Assembly (NCBI RefSeq): GCF_024606265.1
Contig: NZ_JAHHPP010000164.1
Span: 1 to 35,316 of the forward strand
Direction: 5' to 3'
From: Endozoicomonas sp. SESOKO1
GTDB taxonomy: Bacteria; Pseudomonadota; Gammaproteobacteria; Pseudomonadales; Endozoicomonadaceae
Length of the DNA: 35,316 nt
The notes under the pieces are model-generated. The model did no database searches. It was not told where the DNA came from and was given only the letters and a program-made list of their open reading frames with translations. The stretch's first letter is position 1. The number at the start of each line of letters is the position of its first letter. Of the stretch, positions 1-8,484 are shown in pieces. The position numbers were made by a program, and so were the translations under genes.

Positions 1-108
1 CATTTAAAATATATTGGTCTTCTCCTTAAGAGAAATAACTGCTCTAAACCGGATTATTTCAGGTTTTACTGTGGCAAAGGATCGCCATTTTTACTGAGGT
101 GGTAAATA

Positions 109-1890
109 ATGGGTCATCGGTCGCTGTTAAATTCCAGAAAAAAAATAGAACCATCCAGATCAAAAATACCTACTGGTTTTTATTCAACCCCTCTAGGGTT
201 AACTTCATTTCAGATAGTTAACTATCAGAGTATTTTAATCATTATTCTCTCAATTTTTTCTGTAAATTCTTTTGCTGTTAATATTCAGAAGCTTTCTCCT
301 GACAACAATAATTCTGTTGAAATTATGGTGAAAGATAATACTCCTCTTCATATTGAAATTGATACCAGAATATTAAAAGAGCAACTTTACGGGAAAATAC
401 CCATAAAATTCATATCTGAACAAGACCAGGCTTTTTTCAGTACAGGAGATATAGAGTCAAATGAAATGTACTGGCATGACAAGGAAGCTCTTATTGTTAA
501 AAATGGAAAGATACACGGGGCAAACAATGATCACTTTATTAATCTAACGATAAATACCACTGATAAAATGATGGGTAAAAAAATAAAAGTCATACTTGAA
601 AAAGAAGAAAACCTTTCCAGGGTAGCTGCTGTGGGTGCTTTTGTTCCCCAGGTTATCCCTATTATTGCCATGAACATGGTAACATGGCAGCCTCACTCCT
701 TCTGGCCAACCCTTCTACGCTGGAATTATTTACTTCTCGGCATTGATGTTATTCAATCAATCAGGAAGCTGGCTCAACATCAGCTGTTTTCAGATACTGA
801 TTCTCTCTTTGCCCAGTGTTCTGCCGATTTTGTTGAAGGTTTTACAGTATATACACTTCTCTCAAATCATGGTGAGCCGGTAACCGGCGACCCGGACAGA
901 CCATCAGCTGACGCAGTAAACTTTAATAAAATTGAAAAGAATCCAATACATAGGAGCAAGGCTGAAACGTTCAGACTATTCCTGAGGACAACCCCCACCA
1001 ATCGAATGTTTGACTGTATGTCATCTGTTGTTGCCAGTTCACTGAAAAGGCTCCACAGTGAGGGCCGCCTGCACCAGGTCTTCGGGAAATGGCCCACGAT
1101 CCATAGCCTGAATGACGAAACCATTGACGGTATTGCCATGCTGATGGTCGGATATGGATTCAATATGATTGGCAATGTCCCCGGGGACGCGCTGTCTTTA
1201 ATCCGAAGAGATCTGGGCTTTGACTATTTGCCCGACCTCGCCGGCGATTTTAATTTCTCGATAAAGACGAGTATTCAATACACCATTCATAATGGTTATA
1301 TTAAGTTCTTTAAAGGCAGAGGATGGGATGCAACGTCCGCTTATGGTCTCGCTGCAGGAGCTGGACTACTTGAAATCGGCTACCGTTTTTACCAGCTAAA
1401 AGAGATGATACCTGCAGGTCAGGATGAACGGCTTAGCCACCTGGATCCTTCAGACCCCGGGAATATAAACCTGTTTGACAACCTGCAGCACCAGATAAAC
1501 TCTATTGGCGAAAGGGCGGAAGCGATTGCTTCAACAGGGTATCAACTGGTCCCTCTTCCGGAAAATATCAAAGGCTATGCAGTCCCTGTAGCCGCAGCAA
1601 CCATTATCCCGATAGCGACCTATTACTTCATGAATGGTGTATTGAACTACTATACGACCGGTGGTTTAAATATTGCGCTGCAAAGAGCCGTGACATCTGC
1701 AACCAATGGCCTGGTTCTCGGAGCCATGGCTTATGTATTACTTCCCTATTTAAAAGATCTGGGAGCCAGGGGCACCCAAATACTGGCTGATCAACTGGTA
1801 TCATGGACAGAAGCTGAAAAAGATAGCTGGATCGGCTACTTTGCCGCCAGGGATACCCAGTACAGGATCAGGATTATTATCCTCAATTAG
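109..1890 (+). CDS. Unrecognised exported or membrane protein, 593 aa
   Basis: I do not recognise this family. The ATG at 109 is preceded by a good ribosome site (GAGGTGG, about 8 nt away). A hydrophobic stretch near residues 40-57 (ILIIILSIFSVNSFA) looks like an internal signal peptide or membrane anchor after a basic N-terminus. Further hydrophobic segments lie around residues 172-195, 498-520 and 532-552, so the C-terminal part may be membrane-embedded. No catalytic motif or repeat was seen. By hand count the first 480 coding bases (121-600) are about 31% GC, while 1021-1200 is about 53% GC, so the gene looks chimeric or partly foreign. It is followed by a DUF2970 gene on the same strand with a 57-nt gap. 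The existence of the protein is well supported; its function is unknown. Confidence 0.75.
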   Translation: MGHRSLLNSRKKIEPSRSKIPTGFYSTPLGLTSFQIVNYQSILIIILSIFSVNSFAVNIQKLSPDNNNSVEIMVKDNTPLHIEIDTRILKEQLYGKIPIKFISEQDQAFFSTGDIESNEMYWHDKEALIVKNGKIHGANNDHFINLTINTTDKMMGKKIKVILEKEENLSRVAAVGAFVPQVIPIIAMNMVTWQPHSFWPTLLRWNYLLLGIDVIQSIRKLAQHQLFSDTDSLFAQCSADFVEGFTVYTLLSNHGEPVTGDPDRPSADAVNFNKIEKNPIHRSKAETFRLFLRTTPTNRMFDCMSSVVASSLKRLHSEGRLHQVFGKWPTIHSLNDETIDGIAMLMVGYGFNMIGNVPGDALSLIRRDLGFDYLPDLAGDFNFSIKTSIQYTIHNGYIKFFKGRGWDATSAYGLAAGAGLLEIGYRFYQLKEMIPAGQDERLSHLDPSDPGNINLFDNLQHQINSIGERAEAIASTGYQLVPLPENIKGYAVPVAAATIIPIATYYFMNGVLNYYTTGGLNIALQRAVTSATNGLVLGAMAYVLLPYLKDLGARGTQILADQLVSWTEAEKDSWIGYFAARDTQYRIRIIILN

Positions 1891-1947
1891 ACTTGTGCGG
1901 TTGCCAACTTCAATAACAAGATCATAGAATGATCAATCTAACAGCTA

Positions 1948-2166
1948 ATGACGCCAATCGCTATGTCGGATAAAAAAGGGACAGGTGTAAAATCAGTGAT
2001 TCTCAGTGCACTATCTGCTGCCTTCGGTGTTCAAAAAAGGGCTAATCTTGAAAGGGATTTCCAACATGGCAAGCCAGCGCACTACATCATCGCTGGAATA
2101 GCAGGGACCGTATTATTTGTGTTGATACTCATATCTGTAGTGCACGTGATAACTCAAAACACATGA
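1948..2166 (+). CDS. DUF2970 family small membrane protein
   Basis: This 72-residue protein fits the DUF2970 family. It has an N-terminal amphipathic part with SALSAAFGVQ, the family-typical RDFQHGKPAHYIIAG segment, and one C-terminal transmembrane helix of about 20 residues (LFVLILISVVHVI). The role of the family is not known. In Pseudomonas-type genomes it is often found beside cysI and a DUF934 gene, and the same grouping is seen here, with cysI starting about 320 nt downstream. Neither candidate start has a convincing Shine-Dalgarno sequence: ATG 1948 gives 72 residues and ATG 1963 (MSDKKGTG) gives 67. Either start is possible. Confidence 0.8.
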   Translation: MTPIAMSDKKGTGVKSVILSALSAAFGVQKRANLERDFQHGKPAHYIIAGIAGTVLFVLILISVVHVITQNT

Positions 2167-2170
2167 GCTT

Positions 2171-2260
2171 TCACTGTGTACTTACCCAGTATACAGCTGT
2201 TACAACAACCAGCATTATCAATGCAACAGCCGCAATGGCGTCAACAGTACTGTCTTTCAT
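2171..2260 (-). CDS. 29-residue membrane microprotein (candidate)
   Basis: A 29-codon ORF on the minus strand starts with MKDSTVDAIAAVAL and ends in YWVSTQ. It has a charged N-terminus and one hydrophobic helix of about 20 residues (AAVALIMLVVVTAVYWV). A near-ideal ribosome site, AAAGGAGAT (2266-2274), lies 5 nt before the ATG. The stop is 4 nt from the stop of the DUF2970 gene, so the two genes are convergent. The strong ribosome site and clean single-helix topology argue for a real small membrane protein. No function can be assigned. It would be missed by callers with a 90-nt or larger cutoff. Confidence 0.6.
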   Translation of the reverse strand: MKDSTVDAIAAVALIMLVVVTAVYWVSTQ

Positions 2261-2383
2261 TATTTATCTCCTTTATCCGGTAAAGAGTGTGCTTCTCGAT
2301 CCAACTTATTCAAGTTAGCGAAATCCTGACCAACCATCAACTTATTGCCCCACTTTGGTTTATTACTTTTTAATCTAGTTTTA

Positions 2384-2410
2384 TTGATAAATAATAGTTT
2401 TACGTATAAA
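2384..2410 (+). promoter_or_regulatory. Weak candidate promoter upstream of cysI
   Basis: In the 224-nt AT-rich gap 2261-2484, TTGATA (2384-2389) and TATAAA (2405-2410) lie in front of cysI, but the 15-bp spacer is shorter than ideal. Nothing else was recognised in this gap. Confidence 0.25.
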
Positions 2411-2484
2411 TAAAAATAAGTATTCTTCCATTGTCGCAGGTTTCTGACCTGCTCCCTGGATGTGGCTAATCAGACGAATAATTC

Positions 2485-4140
2485 ATGTATAAATACGATG
2501 ATTACGACCAGCAGATAGTCGATGAGAGGGTCCTGCAGTTCAAGGATCAGACCCGTCGCTTTCTTGCCGGAGAGTTGCCAGAAGATGAGTTCCTGCCTCT
2601 TCGTCTTCAGAATGGACTTTACGTACAGCGCTTTGCCCCTATGCTGCGCATTGCCATTCCCTATGGCATGTTGAGCAGTCAGCAGATGCGTAAACTGGCC
2701 AGCATTGCCAGACGCTTTGATAAAGGGTATGTCCACTTTACCACCCGACAGAACCTTCAGCTGAACTGGCCACGGCTGGAAGAGGTACCGAAAATTCTGG
2801 AAGAACTGGCCACTGTTCAGATGCATGCCATTCAGACCAGCGGCAACTGTATCCGTAATACCACAACGGATCAGTTTGCCGGTGTAGCGTACGATGAGAT
2901 TGTTGATCCTCGCCCCTGGTGTGAAATTATCCGGCAATGGTCCACCTTCCATCCGGAATTTGCTTATCTGCCAAGGAAATTCAAGATAGCGGTTTGTGGC
3001 AGTGAACAGGATCGTGCAGCAACACAGGTGCATGATATCGGCATTCATGCTTTCTTAAACCAGAATGGCGATGTTCGATTTAAAATCCTGGCCGGCGGTG
3101 GTCTTGGAAGAACGCCCATGGTGGGATCCGTTATTAAACCGTCCCTTGAACCAGAGCATCTCCTGAGCTATCTGGATGCGGTACTGAGAGTCTATAACCG
3201 TTATGGACGGCGGGATAACAAGTATAAAGCCCGAATTAAAATTCTGGTCAAGGCACTGACGACTGAGGTTTTTTCAGAAAAGGTCGAAAAAGAATGGTCA
3301 CACCTGAAAGATACACAAGCCCGCCTTCCCCAACAGGAGATTGATCGGGTCCAATCTTTTTTTACCGAGCCGGACTATGAAGCACTGACCAATATTGACT
3401 TCACTGACCTGGCTTTATCCGCTGAACCTGATTTTCAGCTATGGCTGAGGCGCAATGTCCATCCCCATAAAAAACCGGGTTATAGTGCCGTTACTCTGAC
3501 GTTAAAGGCAACGGCTGATGCCCCGGGAGATGCCAGTGCCGAGCAACTGGAAGCCATTTCAGACCTTGCTGACCGGTTCAGCTTTGGTGAACTCAGAGTC
3601 AGTCACGAACAAAATCTGATTTTTTCCGATGTTCCCCAACGTCAGCTTCATGAACTGTGGTTGAGACTGAAACCACTAAAGCTTGCAACACCCAACCACG
3701 GTCTGCTGACTGATATGATCTGCTGCCCGGGAGGCGACTTCTGTGCACTGGCTAATGCTCGATCTATTCCGTTGGCAGAAATGATTCAGCGACGGTTTGA
3801 TGATATTGATTTTCTACATGACATTGGCGAACTGGATCTGAATATTTCAGGCTGTATGAATGCCTGCGCACATCACCATGTCGGTCATATCGGCATTCTC
3901 GGTGTTGACCGTAAAGGTGAAGAGTATTACCAGGTTCAGGTCGGTGGTGCATCAGGGCATGATGCGTCTCTGGGCAAGATCCTTGGACCATCCTTCAAAA
4001 TGGATGAAGTTCCCGACGTCATCGACAAAATCCTGAATACTTACGTTGAACTCCGTACTCCGGAAGAACGTTTTGTCGATACCTGTCGGCGGGTTGGTGT
4101 TCAGCCATTCAAGGAGAAGGTTTATGCCAAAGCTGCTTAA
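2485..4140 (+). CDS. cysI: Assimilatory nitrite/sulfite reductase hemoprotein
   Basis: The 551-residue protein belongs to the siroheme and [4Fe-4S] nitrite/sulfite reductase family and is probably the sulfite reductase that makes sulfide for cysteine synthesis. The cofactor cysteines are visible as C-X5-C (C414 to C420 in CCPGGDFC) and C-X3-C (C457 to C461 in GCMNAC). The N-terminal half carries the ferredoxin-like siroheme-binding repeat, with VHFTTRQNLQLNW and QTSGNCIRN. Length and sequence resemble the Pseudomonas CysI type, not the longer enterobacterial NADPH-dependent CysI. The 3' end overlaps a DUF934 gene by 17 nt, so the two are probably translationally coupled. cysK, which uses the sulfide product, lies on the minus strand at 25.7-26.6 kb. 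The electron donor cannot be told from this window. Confidence 0.93.
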   Translation: MYKYDDYDQQIVDERVLQFKDQTRRFLAGELPEDEFLPLRLQNGLYVQRFAPMLRIAIPYGMLSSQQMRKLASIARRFDKGYVHFTTRQNLQLNWPRLEEVPKILEELATVQMHAIQTSGNCIRNTTTDQFAGVAYDEIVDPRPWCEIIRQWSTFHPEFAYLPRKFKIAVCGSEQDRAATQVHDIGIHAFLNQNGDVRFKILAGGGLGRTPMVGSVIKPSLEPEHLLSYLDAVLRVYNRYGRRDNKYKARIKILVKALTTEVFSEKVEKEWSHLKDTQARLPQQEIDRVQSFFTEPDYEALTNIDFTDLALSAEPDFQLWLRRNVHPHKKPGYSAVTLTLKATADAPGDASAEQLEAISDLADRFSFGELRVSHEQNLIFSDVPQRQLHELWLRLKPLKLATPNHGLLTDMICCPGGDFCALANARSIPLAEMIQRRFDDIDFLHDIGELDLNISGCMNACAHHHVGHIGILGVDRKGEEYYQVQVGGASGHDASLGKILGPSFKMDEVPDVIDKILNTYVELRTPEERFVDTCRRVGVQPFKEKVYAKAA

Positions 4141-4624
4141 GGATCAGCAAATAAGTAATGATGACTTTCAGATCCTGAAGCGGGATCGGGCAGAGCCCAT
4201 CTTACCTGAAGGCAATGTGCTGCTTCATGTTTCGTCAATTAATCAGGCTATCAAAGCCAATGGCCTGCACAATGGTCAGGTTGGCATCTGGTTTGACAGT
4301 GGCGACGAACCTGAAACGGTGGCAAATACCCTGAACCAGTTTGAAATCATCGCTGTTAACTTTCCCGGGTTTATGGATGGTCGTGGCTATTCTCTGGCTC
4401 GTTTGCTTCGGGAACGCTTTGATTATCGGGGCGATATAAGAGCCGTAGGAGACATTCTTGTCGACCAGCTCTATTACCTGAAGCGCTGTGGATTCAGTAG
4501 TTTCAGATTAAGGGAAGATCAGCACCCGGATTATGCCCTGGCGGCTCTGACAACATTTACTTCGGACTATCAAACCGCTGCCGATAAAACACTACCTGTT
4601 TACCGGTTAAGACATCAGTTTTAA
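4124..4624 (+). CDS. DUF934 protein, sulfite reductase partner
   Basis: The protein matches the DUF934 family, usually found directly after cysI and often annotated as a putative oxidoreductase or sulfur-metabolism protein. The reading frame is open from an ATG at 4046, but the likely start is ATG 4124 (MPKLLKDQQ), because AAGGAGAAGG (4111-4120) lies just upstream. This gives 166 residues and a 17-nt overlap with cysI. Typical family segments are FPGFMDGRGYSLARLLR and the nearby GDILVDQLYYLKRCGF. The biochemical role is not established. Its position suggests it helps sulfite reductase function or electron supply. It is followed directly by a terminator. Confidence 0.88.
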   Translation: MPKLLKDQQISNDDFQILKRDRAEPILPEGNVLLHVSSINQAIKANGLHNGQVGIWFDSGDEPETVANTLNQFEIIAVNFPGFMDGRGYSLARLLRERFDYRGDIRAVGDILVDQLYYLKRCGFSSFRLREDQHPDYALAALTTFTSDYQTAADKTLPVYRLRHQF

Positions 4625-4635
4625 CCTCAGTTTGG

Positions 4636-4666
4636 AATCTCTTCCTTCAATGGGAGAGATTTTTTC
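4636..4666 (+). terminator. Rho-independent terminator after cysI-DUF934
   Basis: A 10-bp stem (AATCTCTTCC with GGGAGAGATT, one G-U pair) and a 6-nt loop are followed by a T run. It begins 11 nt after the DUF934 stop. Confidence 0.8.
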
Positions 4667-4736
4667 CTTCTTCTGCACGAAAACCAAACTGTTGGTTATA
4701 CTGTCCTTTCCATAAATAATCCAAGAATGAGCCAGA

Positions 4737-5912
4737 ATGATGGAAAGCGGTTCCCTGCTCTTCTCTTTTTTTCTTATTTTCACTGGGGCAGCGATTCTCG
4801 CTACTGGTGCCTTATTCACCCGTCAGCCCCTGCTCGTCGCTTACATCGCCCTTGGAGCCATACTGGGTCCATTTGGACTGGAAGTGGTCAATGACACCAA
4901 TCTTCTCAATGATATTGCCCATGTTGGCATCATCTTTTTGCTCTTCCTTCTTGGGCTGGACATGCAGCCAAGCCACCTTGCCCATCTGCTCAGGAAAACG
5001 GCTACCGTTGGTTTAGCGAGTTCATTTCTCTTTGCCTTGACGGGTTATGGACTTGGGCTCAGCTTTGGCCTGCCCCGGAACGAGGCAATCATCATTGGTA
5101 CAAGCATGATGTTTTCCAGCACGATCATTGGCATAAAGCTCCTGCCAACGACCGTACTGCATCACAGGCATACCGGTGAGATCATGGTCAGCCTGCTGCT
5201 ACTGCAGGATTTGATGGCCATTATTGCGCTCTTGCTGCTTTACAACCTTAATCCATCCCACAGCGCCAACTACGGTGAACTGATGATGGCATTTATTGCC
5301 CTGCCAGCACTGTTTTTTACCGCTATAATTCTGGTCAAATACCTTCTGCTGCCATTGATGGTGCGCTTTGACCGTTTTCATGAATATCTGTTTTTGATGG
5401 CCCTGGGTTGGTGCCTCGGCTTTGCGGAGCTGGCTCACAGCTTGAACCTCTCCTATGAAATTGGTGCCTTTATTGCCGGAATCAGTATTGCCACCAGTCC
5501 AATCGCCCAATATATAGCCATCAACCTTAAACCGTTAAGAGACTTTTTCCTGGTTTTGTTTTTCTTTTCTATCGGTGCCAGTTTCAACCTTGACCTGCTA
5601 AACCATGTACTGATCCCGGCACTGGTCATGACAGGGGCTGTTATCCTGATCAAGCCGGTGGTTTTTGGTTTTCTGCTGCGCAAGGTCAGTGAAAAGCGTT
5701 CTACAGCCTGGGAAGTCGGCGTTCGATTAGGTCAGACCAGTGAGTTTTCAATACTGATAGCCGCTTTTGCCAGTGGGCAGAATATGATTGGTGAGGTTTC
5801 TGCCCATATTATCCAGGCAACGGCAATACTCTCACTGCTGGTGTCTTCTTATATCGTTGTATTCCGCTTTGAATCACCTATTGCCTTGTCAGAACGCTTG
5901 AGAAGGGATTAA
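4737..5912 (+). CDS. CPA2-family monovalent cation/proton antiporter
   Basis: This 391-residue integral membrane protein has about 11-12 hydrophobic segments and features of the CPA2 Na+/H+ and K+/H+ exchanger family (KefB/KefC/YbaL-like transmembrane domain). Examples are the N-terminal LVAYIALGAILGPFGL, the LLLFLLGLDM-like segment, MMFSSTIIGIKLL, and the conserved LLLLQDLMAII with the intramembrane Gln-Asp pair. The protein ends soon after the last membrane segment, so it lacks the cytosolic RCK/TrkA-N regulatory domain found in KefB and KefC. The transported ion cannot be determined. The gene stands alone, between the cysI terminator and a convergent OTU gene. The ATG pair at 4737/4740 gives two possible starts one codon apart. 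Confidence 0.88.
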   Translation: MMESGSLLFSFFLIFTGAAILATGALFTRQPLLVAYIALGAILGPFGLEVVNDTNLLNDIAHVGIIFLLFLLGLDMQPSHLAHLLRKTATVGLASSFLFALTGYGLGLSFGLPRNEAIIIGTSMMFSSTIIGIKLLPTTVLHHRHTGEIMVSLLLLQDLMAIIALLLLYNLNPSHSANYGELMMAFIALPALFFTAIILVKYLLLPLMVRFDRFHEYLFLMALGWCLGFAELAHSLNLSYEIGAFIAGISIATSPIAQYIAINLKPLRDFFLVLFFFSIGASFNLDLLNHVLIPALVMTGAVILIKPVVFGFLLRKVSEKRSTAWEVGVRLGQTSEFSILIAAFASGQNMIGEVSAHIIQATAILSLLVSSYIVVFRFESPIALSERLRRD

Positions 5913-5917
5913 AACTG

Positions 5918-5950
5918 ATTTGGAACAGAAAAATTAATTCTGTTCCAAAT
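5918..5950. terminator. Convergent hairpin between antiporter and OTU genes
   Basis: A perfect 13-bp inverted repeat (ATTTGGAACAGAA and its complement) has a 7-nt loop. The OTU stop codon (5934-5936) sits in the loop. On the minus strand the stem is followed by CAGTTTTAATC, giving a short U run. On the plus strand no T run follows. It probably terminates the OTU transcript and may also block plus-strand read-through. Confidence 0.65.
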
Positions 5951-7088
5951 GGCGTCCCATAAAGTGGGGACCATCACGCACCAAAAGAATTTTTCTGCGG
6001 GGAACCAGGTTGCGATCATAAGCATCAAGCCAGTCCATGGATTTACCATTTTCATCCACAGCAATCGTCACATGGTTATCAGTATCTATGACAATGACTG
6101 GCATTCTGGCAACCTGAGCCAGGAAGAAAGTGTCAATATGGTCTGAAAAACATCCCGGAACTGCTATTTCTTCAAGTCCATTAGTTATGGTGGTATCACC
6201 GGCTTCATATCCAACATCACCTTGTAATCTCGCATAGGCTCGAGCTTCGACAGGTGAAAAATTGATGTTGCCATTTGGATAGCGTTGTTGCCAGTTTCTG
6301 GCAAAACAGGCAACCTGACGGCGAAGATCGGTTGCGTCTTTGGCGATTTCCGGGCATTGGTGTGCTGCTGAATCGTACAGACAATTTCCATCACGACTGC
6401 TTCGATAAATATTTTCCCCGTGCTGTCTCAGCAAAGCATCAACGCTCGCTTCCTGCATGCGTATGAATTCCTCTGAATCTACCAATTTATAAGCTGGTGG
6501 CGGCTCAGTAGGGTCTGGTACTGAGGATGCCGGTAACGGAGTGTATGCCGGGGGAGGCTCAGCTGGAGCGGTATTTGATGTTACTGAAGGCACATGCCCG
6601 GCCACAGTCTCTGCTGGGGCAGAGGGCACAGCGTAAGGAGAATATGGGGGCGGCGGCACATAAAAAGCAGTGTATGGAGGTGGTGAAGGTGGCATATAAG
6701 CAGCAGTGGATGGAGGCGCCGGTGGAACAAAAGAAGCAGTGGATGAAGATGGTTGAACGGGAGCTTCAGGATTACCTTCACCTGCTGAGACAGGTTCTGG
6801 TGTCTCTATATCAGGCGGTGTCGCACTACCACTATGGTAGTAAAAATACCCAATCACACACACGCCAAGTACTGCAGTAACCGCGCTGGCAGCAATAATC
6901 GCAGCAAAGGGACTGGCAAAAAAAGAAACAGCCAGGCCCGTAAGCCCCCCCAAGGCTAATATGGCTACCCCAGCTACCGCCCGAACGGTTCGGGACTGCG
7001 TCCAATGCTTTGTCTCACCGACGTTATTTCCATTATGCGACTGGCTGTGAGGGTAACCAGCCGCTACTGATGCTCCAACAGGATTCAT
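5934..7088 (-). CDS. OTU-like cysteine protease with PPxY and PSAP motifs
   Basis: The 384-residue protein has three parts. First come two adjacent hydrophobic segments (about residues 35-58 and 60-84), likely a membrane hairpin. Second is a Pro/Ser/Ala/Tyr-rich linker (about 88-200). Third is a C-terminal OTU-type domain. The OTU nucleophile motif is DGNCLY with Asp233 and Cys236, and a candidate catalytic His375 lies in DGPHFMG near the C-terminus. OTU proteases cleave ubiquitin chains and occur as effectors in intracellular bacteria. The linker holds four PPxY motifs (136-139, 146-149, 179-182, 197-200), the ligand of WW domains, and one PSAP (155-158), the Tsg101 UEV ligand. There is no classical Sec signal. 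Delivery into a host cell and deubiquitinase activity are inferred. The gene stands alone and ends in a hairpin. Confidence 0.85.
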   Translation of the reverse strand: MNPVGASVAAGYPHSQSHNGNNVGETKHWTQSRTVRAVAGVAILALGGLTGLAVSFFASPFAAIIAASAVTAVLGVCVIGYFYYHSGSATPPDIETPEPVSAGEGNPEAPVQPSSSTASFVPPAPPSTAAYMPPSPPPYTAFYVPPPPYSPYAVPSAPAETVAGHVPSVTSNTAPAEPPPAYTPLPASSVPDPTEPPPAYKLVDSEEFIRMQEASVDALLRQHGENIYRSSRDGNCLYDSAAHQCPEIAKDATDLRRQVACFARNWQQRYPNGNINFSPVEARAYARLQGDVGYEAGDTTITNGLEEIAVPGCFSDHIDTFFLAQVARMPVIVIDTDNHVTIAVDENGKSMDWLDAYDRNLVPRRKILLVRDGPHFMGRHLEQN

Positions 7089-7222
7089 TATTATTGCCTA
7101 TCTGAATAACTGATAGATCATTTGACTACTATGTAGATCTATAGTTCAAAAAGAATCAGTCCAGATAACAGCAAAAATTACCAATACCTTGAGAGTTAGA
7201 GTGGTTAGATTAAAAAGCGCTG

Positions 7223-8272
7223 CTAAGAAAAGAAGCGACTGGTGTTAAATCTTCCCCACCACTTCATTAAGGTGTTATCCAGGGCAGACTCAGCGGCAAT
7301 ACCCAACTTGTCGGCAATACCTTTCTTCATCACATACTCAATCTGTACCAGGTCAGCTTCATCGACCTTCCGGTAGATATATTCATCACTGGTGCTGATT
7401 TCATCAATCAGGCTGAGGGTCAGCGCCTTCTGGCCATACCAGATCTCACCCGTGGAAACCTGATCAATATCAACTACTTCCCGCTCCGTTTTGACAAAAT
7501 CCTTAAACAGCAGATGTGTATCTTCCATATCCTGAATAAATTTCTGACGCCCTTTTTCTGTATTTTCACCAAGCACCGTCAGAGTACGCTTGAATTCACC
7601 GGCCGTGTGTAACTCAATATCAACATCATGCTTTTTTAACAGACGGTGAACATTGGGCAACTGTGCCATTACGCCAATAGAACCCAGTACCGCAAAAGGA
7701 GCTGCAACAATATGATGGGCAACACAAGCCATCATATAGCCACCACTGGCCGCAACTTTATCGACGGTAACTGTCAACTTGACCCCTTTATCACGGATGC
7801 GCTTCAGCTGGGATGCCGCTAATCCATAGGAATGAACCAGGCCGCCGCCACTTTCCAGCCGGATAACCACTTCGTCCCGCTCTTTATCCGCCAGAGAAAG
7901 AACCGCGGTAATCTCTTCCCTCAGAGATTTGACCGCTGATGCTTTAATATCCCCGTGAAAGTCAAGGATGAAAACTCTTGGTTTGATCGCTTCCTCACAT
8001 TCTTCATTCTTCCTGGCTTTTTTCTCCAGCTTCGCCTTCTCTTTCTCTTCCCTGGCTGCTTTTTTCAGCCCAGCCTTATCCAGCAGCGCATGTTTCAAAT
8101 CCGTCTGAAGGTGCTCGTAGTGTTCATTAAGGCGGGTAATCTCAAGATGTCCCTTATGCATTTTCCTGGTCTTCTGGCCAATTGCTGTCACCAGAGCCAC
8201 TAAAACCGCCACACCACCAATCAGGGTGACAGTTTTGGCAAGAAACAAGATAAAGTCTGCCAGATACTCCAA
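7223..8272 (-). CDS. sohB: SohB inner-membrane signal-peptide-peptidase-like protease
   Basis: This is a serine protease of family S49, close to E. coli SohB. From TTG 8272 it is 349 residues. That start is chosen because AAGGAGGT (8277-8284) lies 4 nt upstream and the N-terminus (LEYLADFILFLAKTVT) then aligns with other SohB proteins; an ATG at 8311 is in frame but has no such support. An N-terminal membrane helix is followed by a basic, Lys/Glu-rich coiled segment and the S49 domain. The likely Ser/Lys dyad is Ser176 in VAASGGYMM and Lys228 in AGEFKRTLT. The family degrades membrane-associated peptides and proteins, with the catalytic domain in the periplasm. The 134-nt gap to the OTU gene suggests independent transcription. 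Confidence 0.92.
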   Translation of the reverse strand: MEYLADFILFLAKTVTLIGGVAVLVALVTAIGQKTRKMHKGHLEITRLNEHYEHLQTDLKHALLDKAGLKKAAREEKEKAKLEKKARKNEECEEAIKPRVFILDFHGDIKASAVKSLREEITAVLSLADKERDEVVIRLESGGGLVHSYGLAASQLKRIRDKGVKLTVTVDKVAASGGYMMACVAHHIVAAPFAVLGSIGVMAQLPNVHRLLKKHDVDIELHTAGEFKRTLTVLGENTEKGRQKFIQDMEDTHLLFKDFVKTEREVVDIDQVSTGEIWYGQKALTLSLIDEISTSDEYIYRKVDEADLVQIEYVMKKGIADKLGIAAESALDNTLMKWWGRFNTSRFFS

Positions 8273-8401
8273 AGGGACCTCCTTAGAAAGGCTTGTGGGT
8301 TTAAGTATCAAAATGGCCTATATCATAACTGATTTATCATTGCCGGGGACTATAAAAAGTGACTGTGTCAGACAGGGATTCATACAAGCGTTTGAATTTC
8401 A

Positions 8402-8446
8402 TTGACACCCTCGGTTAATACTCATAACATTCGTTGGGTTCGAACC
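8402..8446 (+). promoter_or_regulatory. Sigma70-type promoter of the SCP2 gene
   Basis: TTGACA (8402-8407), a 17-bp spacer and TAACAT (8425-8430) lie upstream of the SCP2 gene. The predicted transcription start falls at about 8437, on a 10-bp palindrome GGTTCGAACC (8437-8446) that could be an operator or may be chance. Confidence 0.55.
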
Positions 8447-8484
8447 AGAATTGCTTAACGCCAAGAAAAAAGGATAAATAATCT

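Noticed and set aside
1-30. Possible minus-strand gene starting with the ATG at bases 3-1
   Set aside because: An AAGGAG lies about 18 nt before it, too far for normal spacing, and the coding part would be outside the window, so it cannot be judged.
2470-3048. 192-codon minus-strand open frame over cysI
   Set aside because: Antisense shadow of a strongly supported gene.
8437-8446. GGTTCGAACC resembling a tRNA T-arm
   Set aside because: No acceptor stem, D-arm or anticodon arm can be formed around it. It lies at a predicted transcription start instead.
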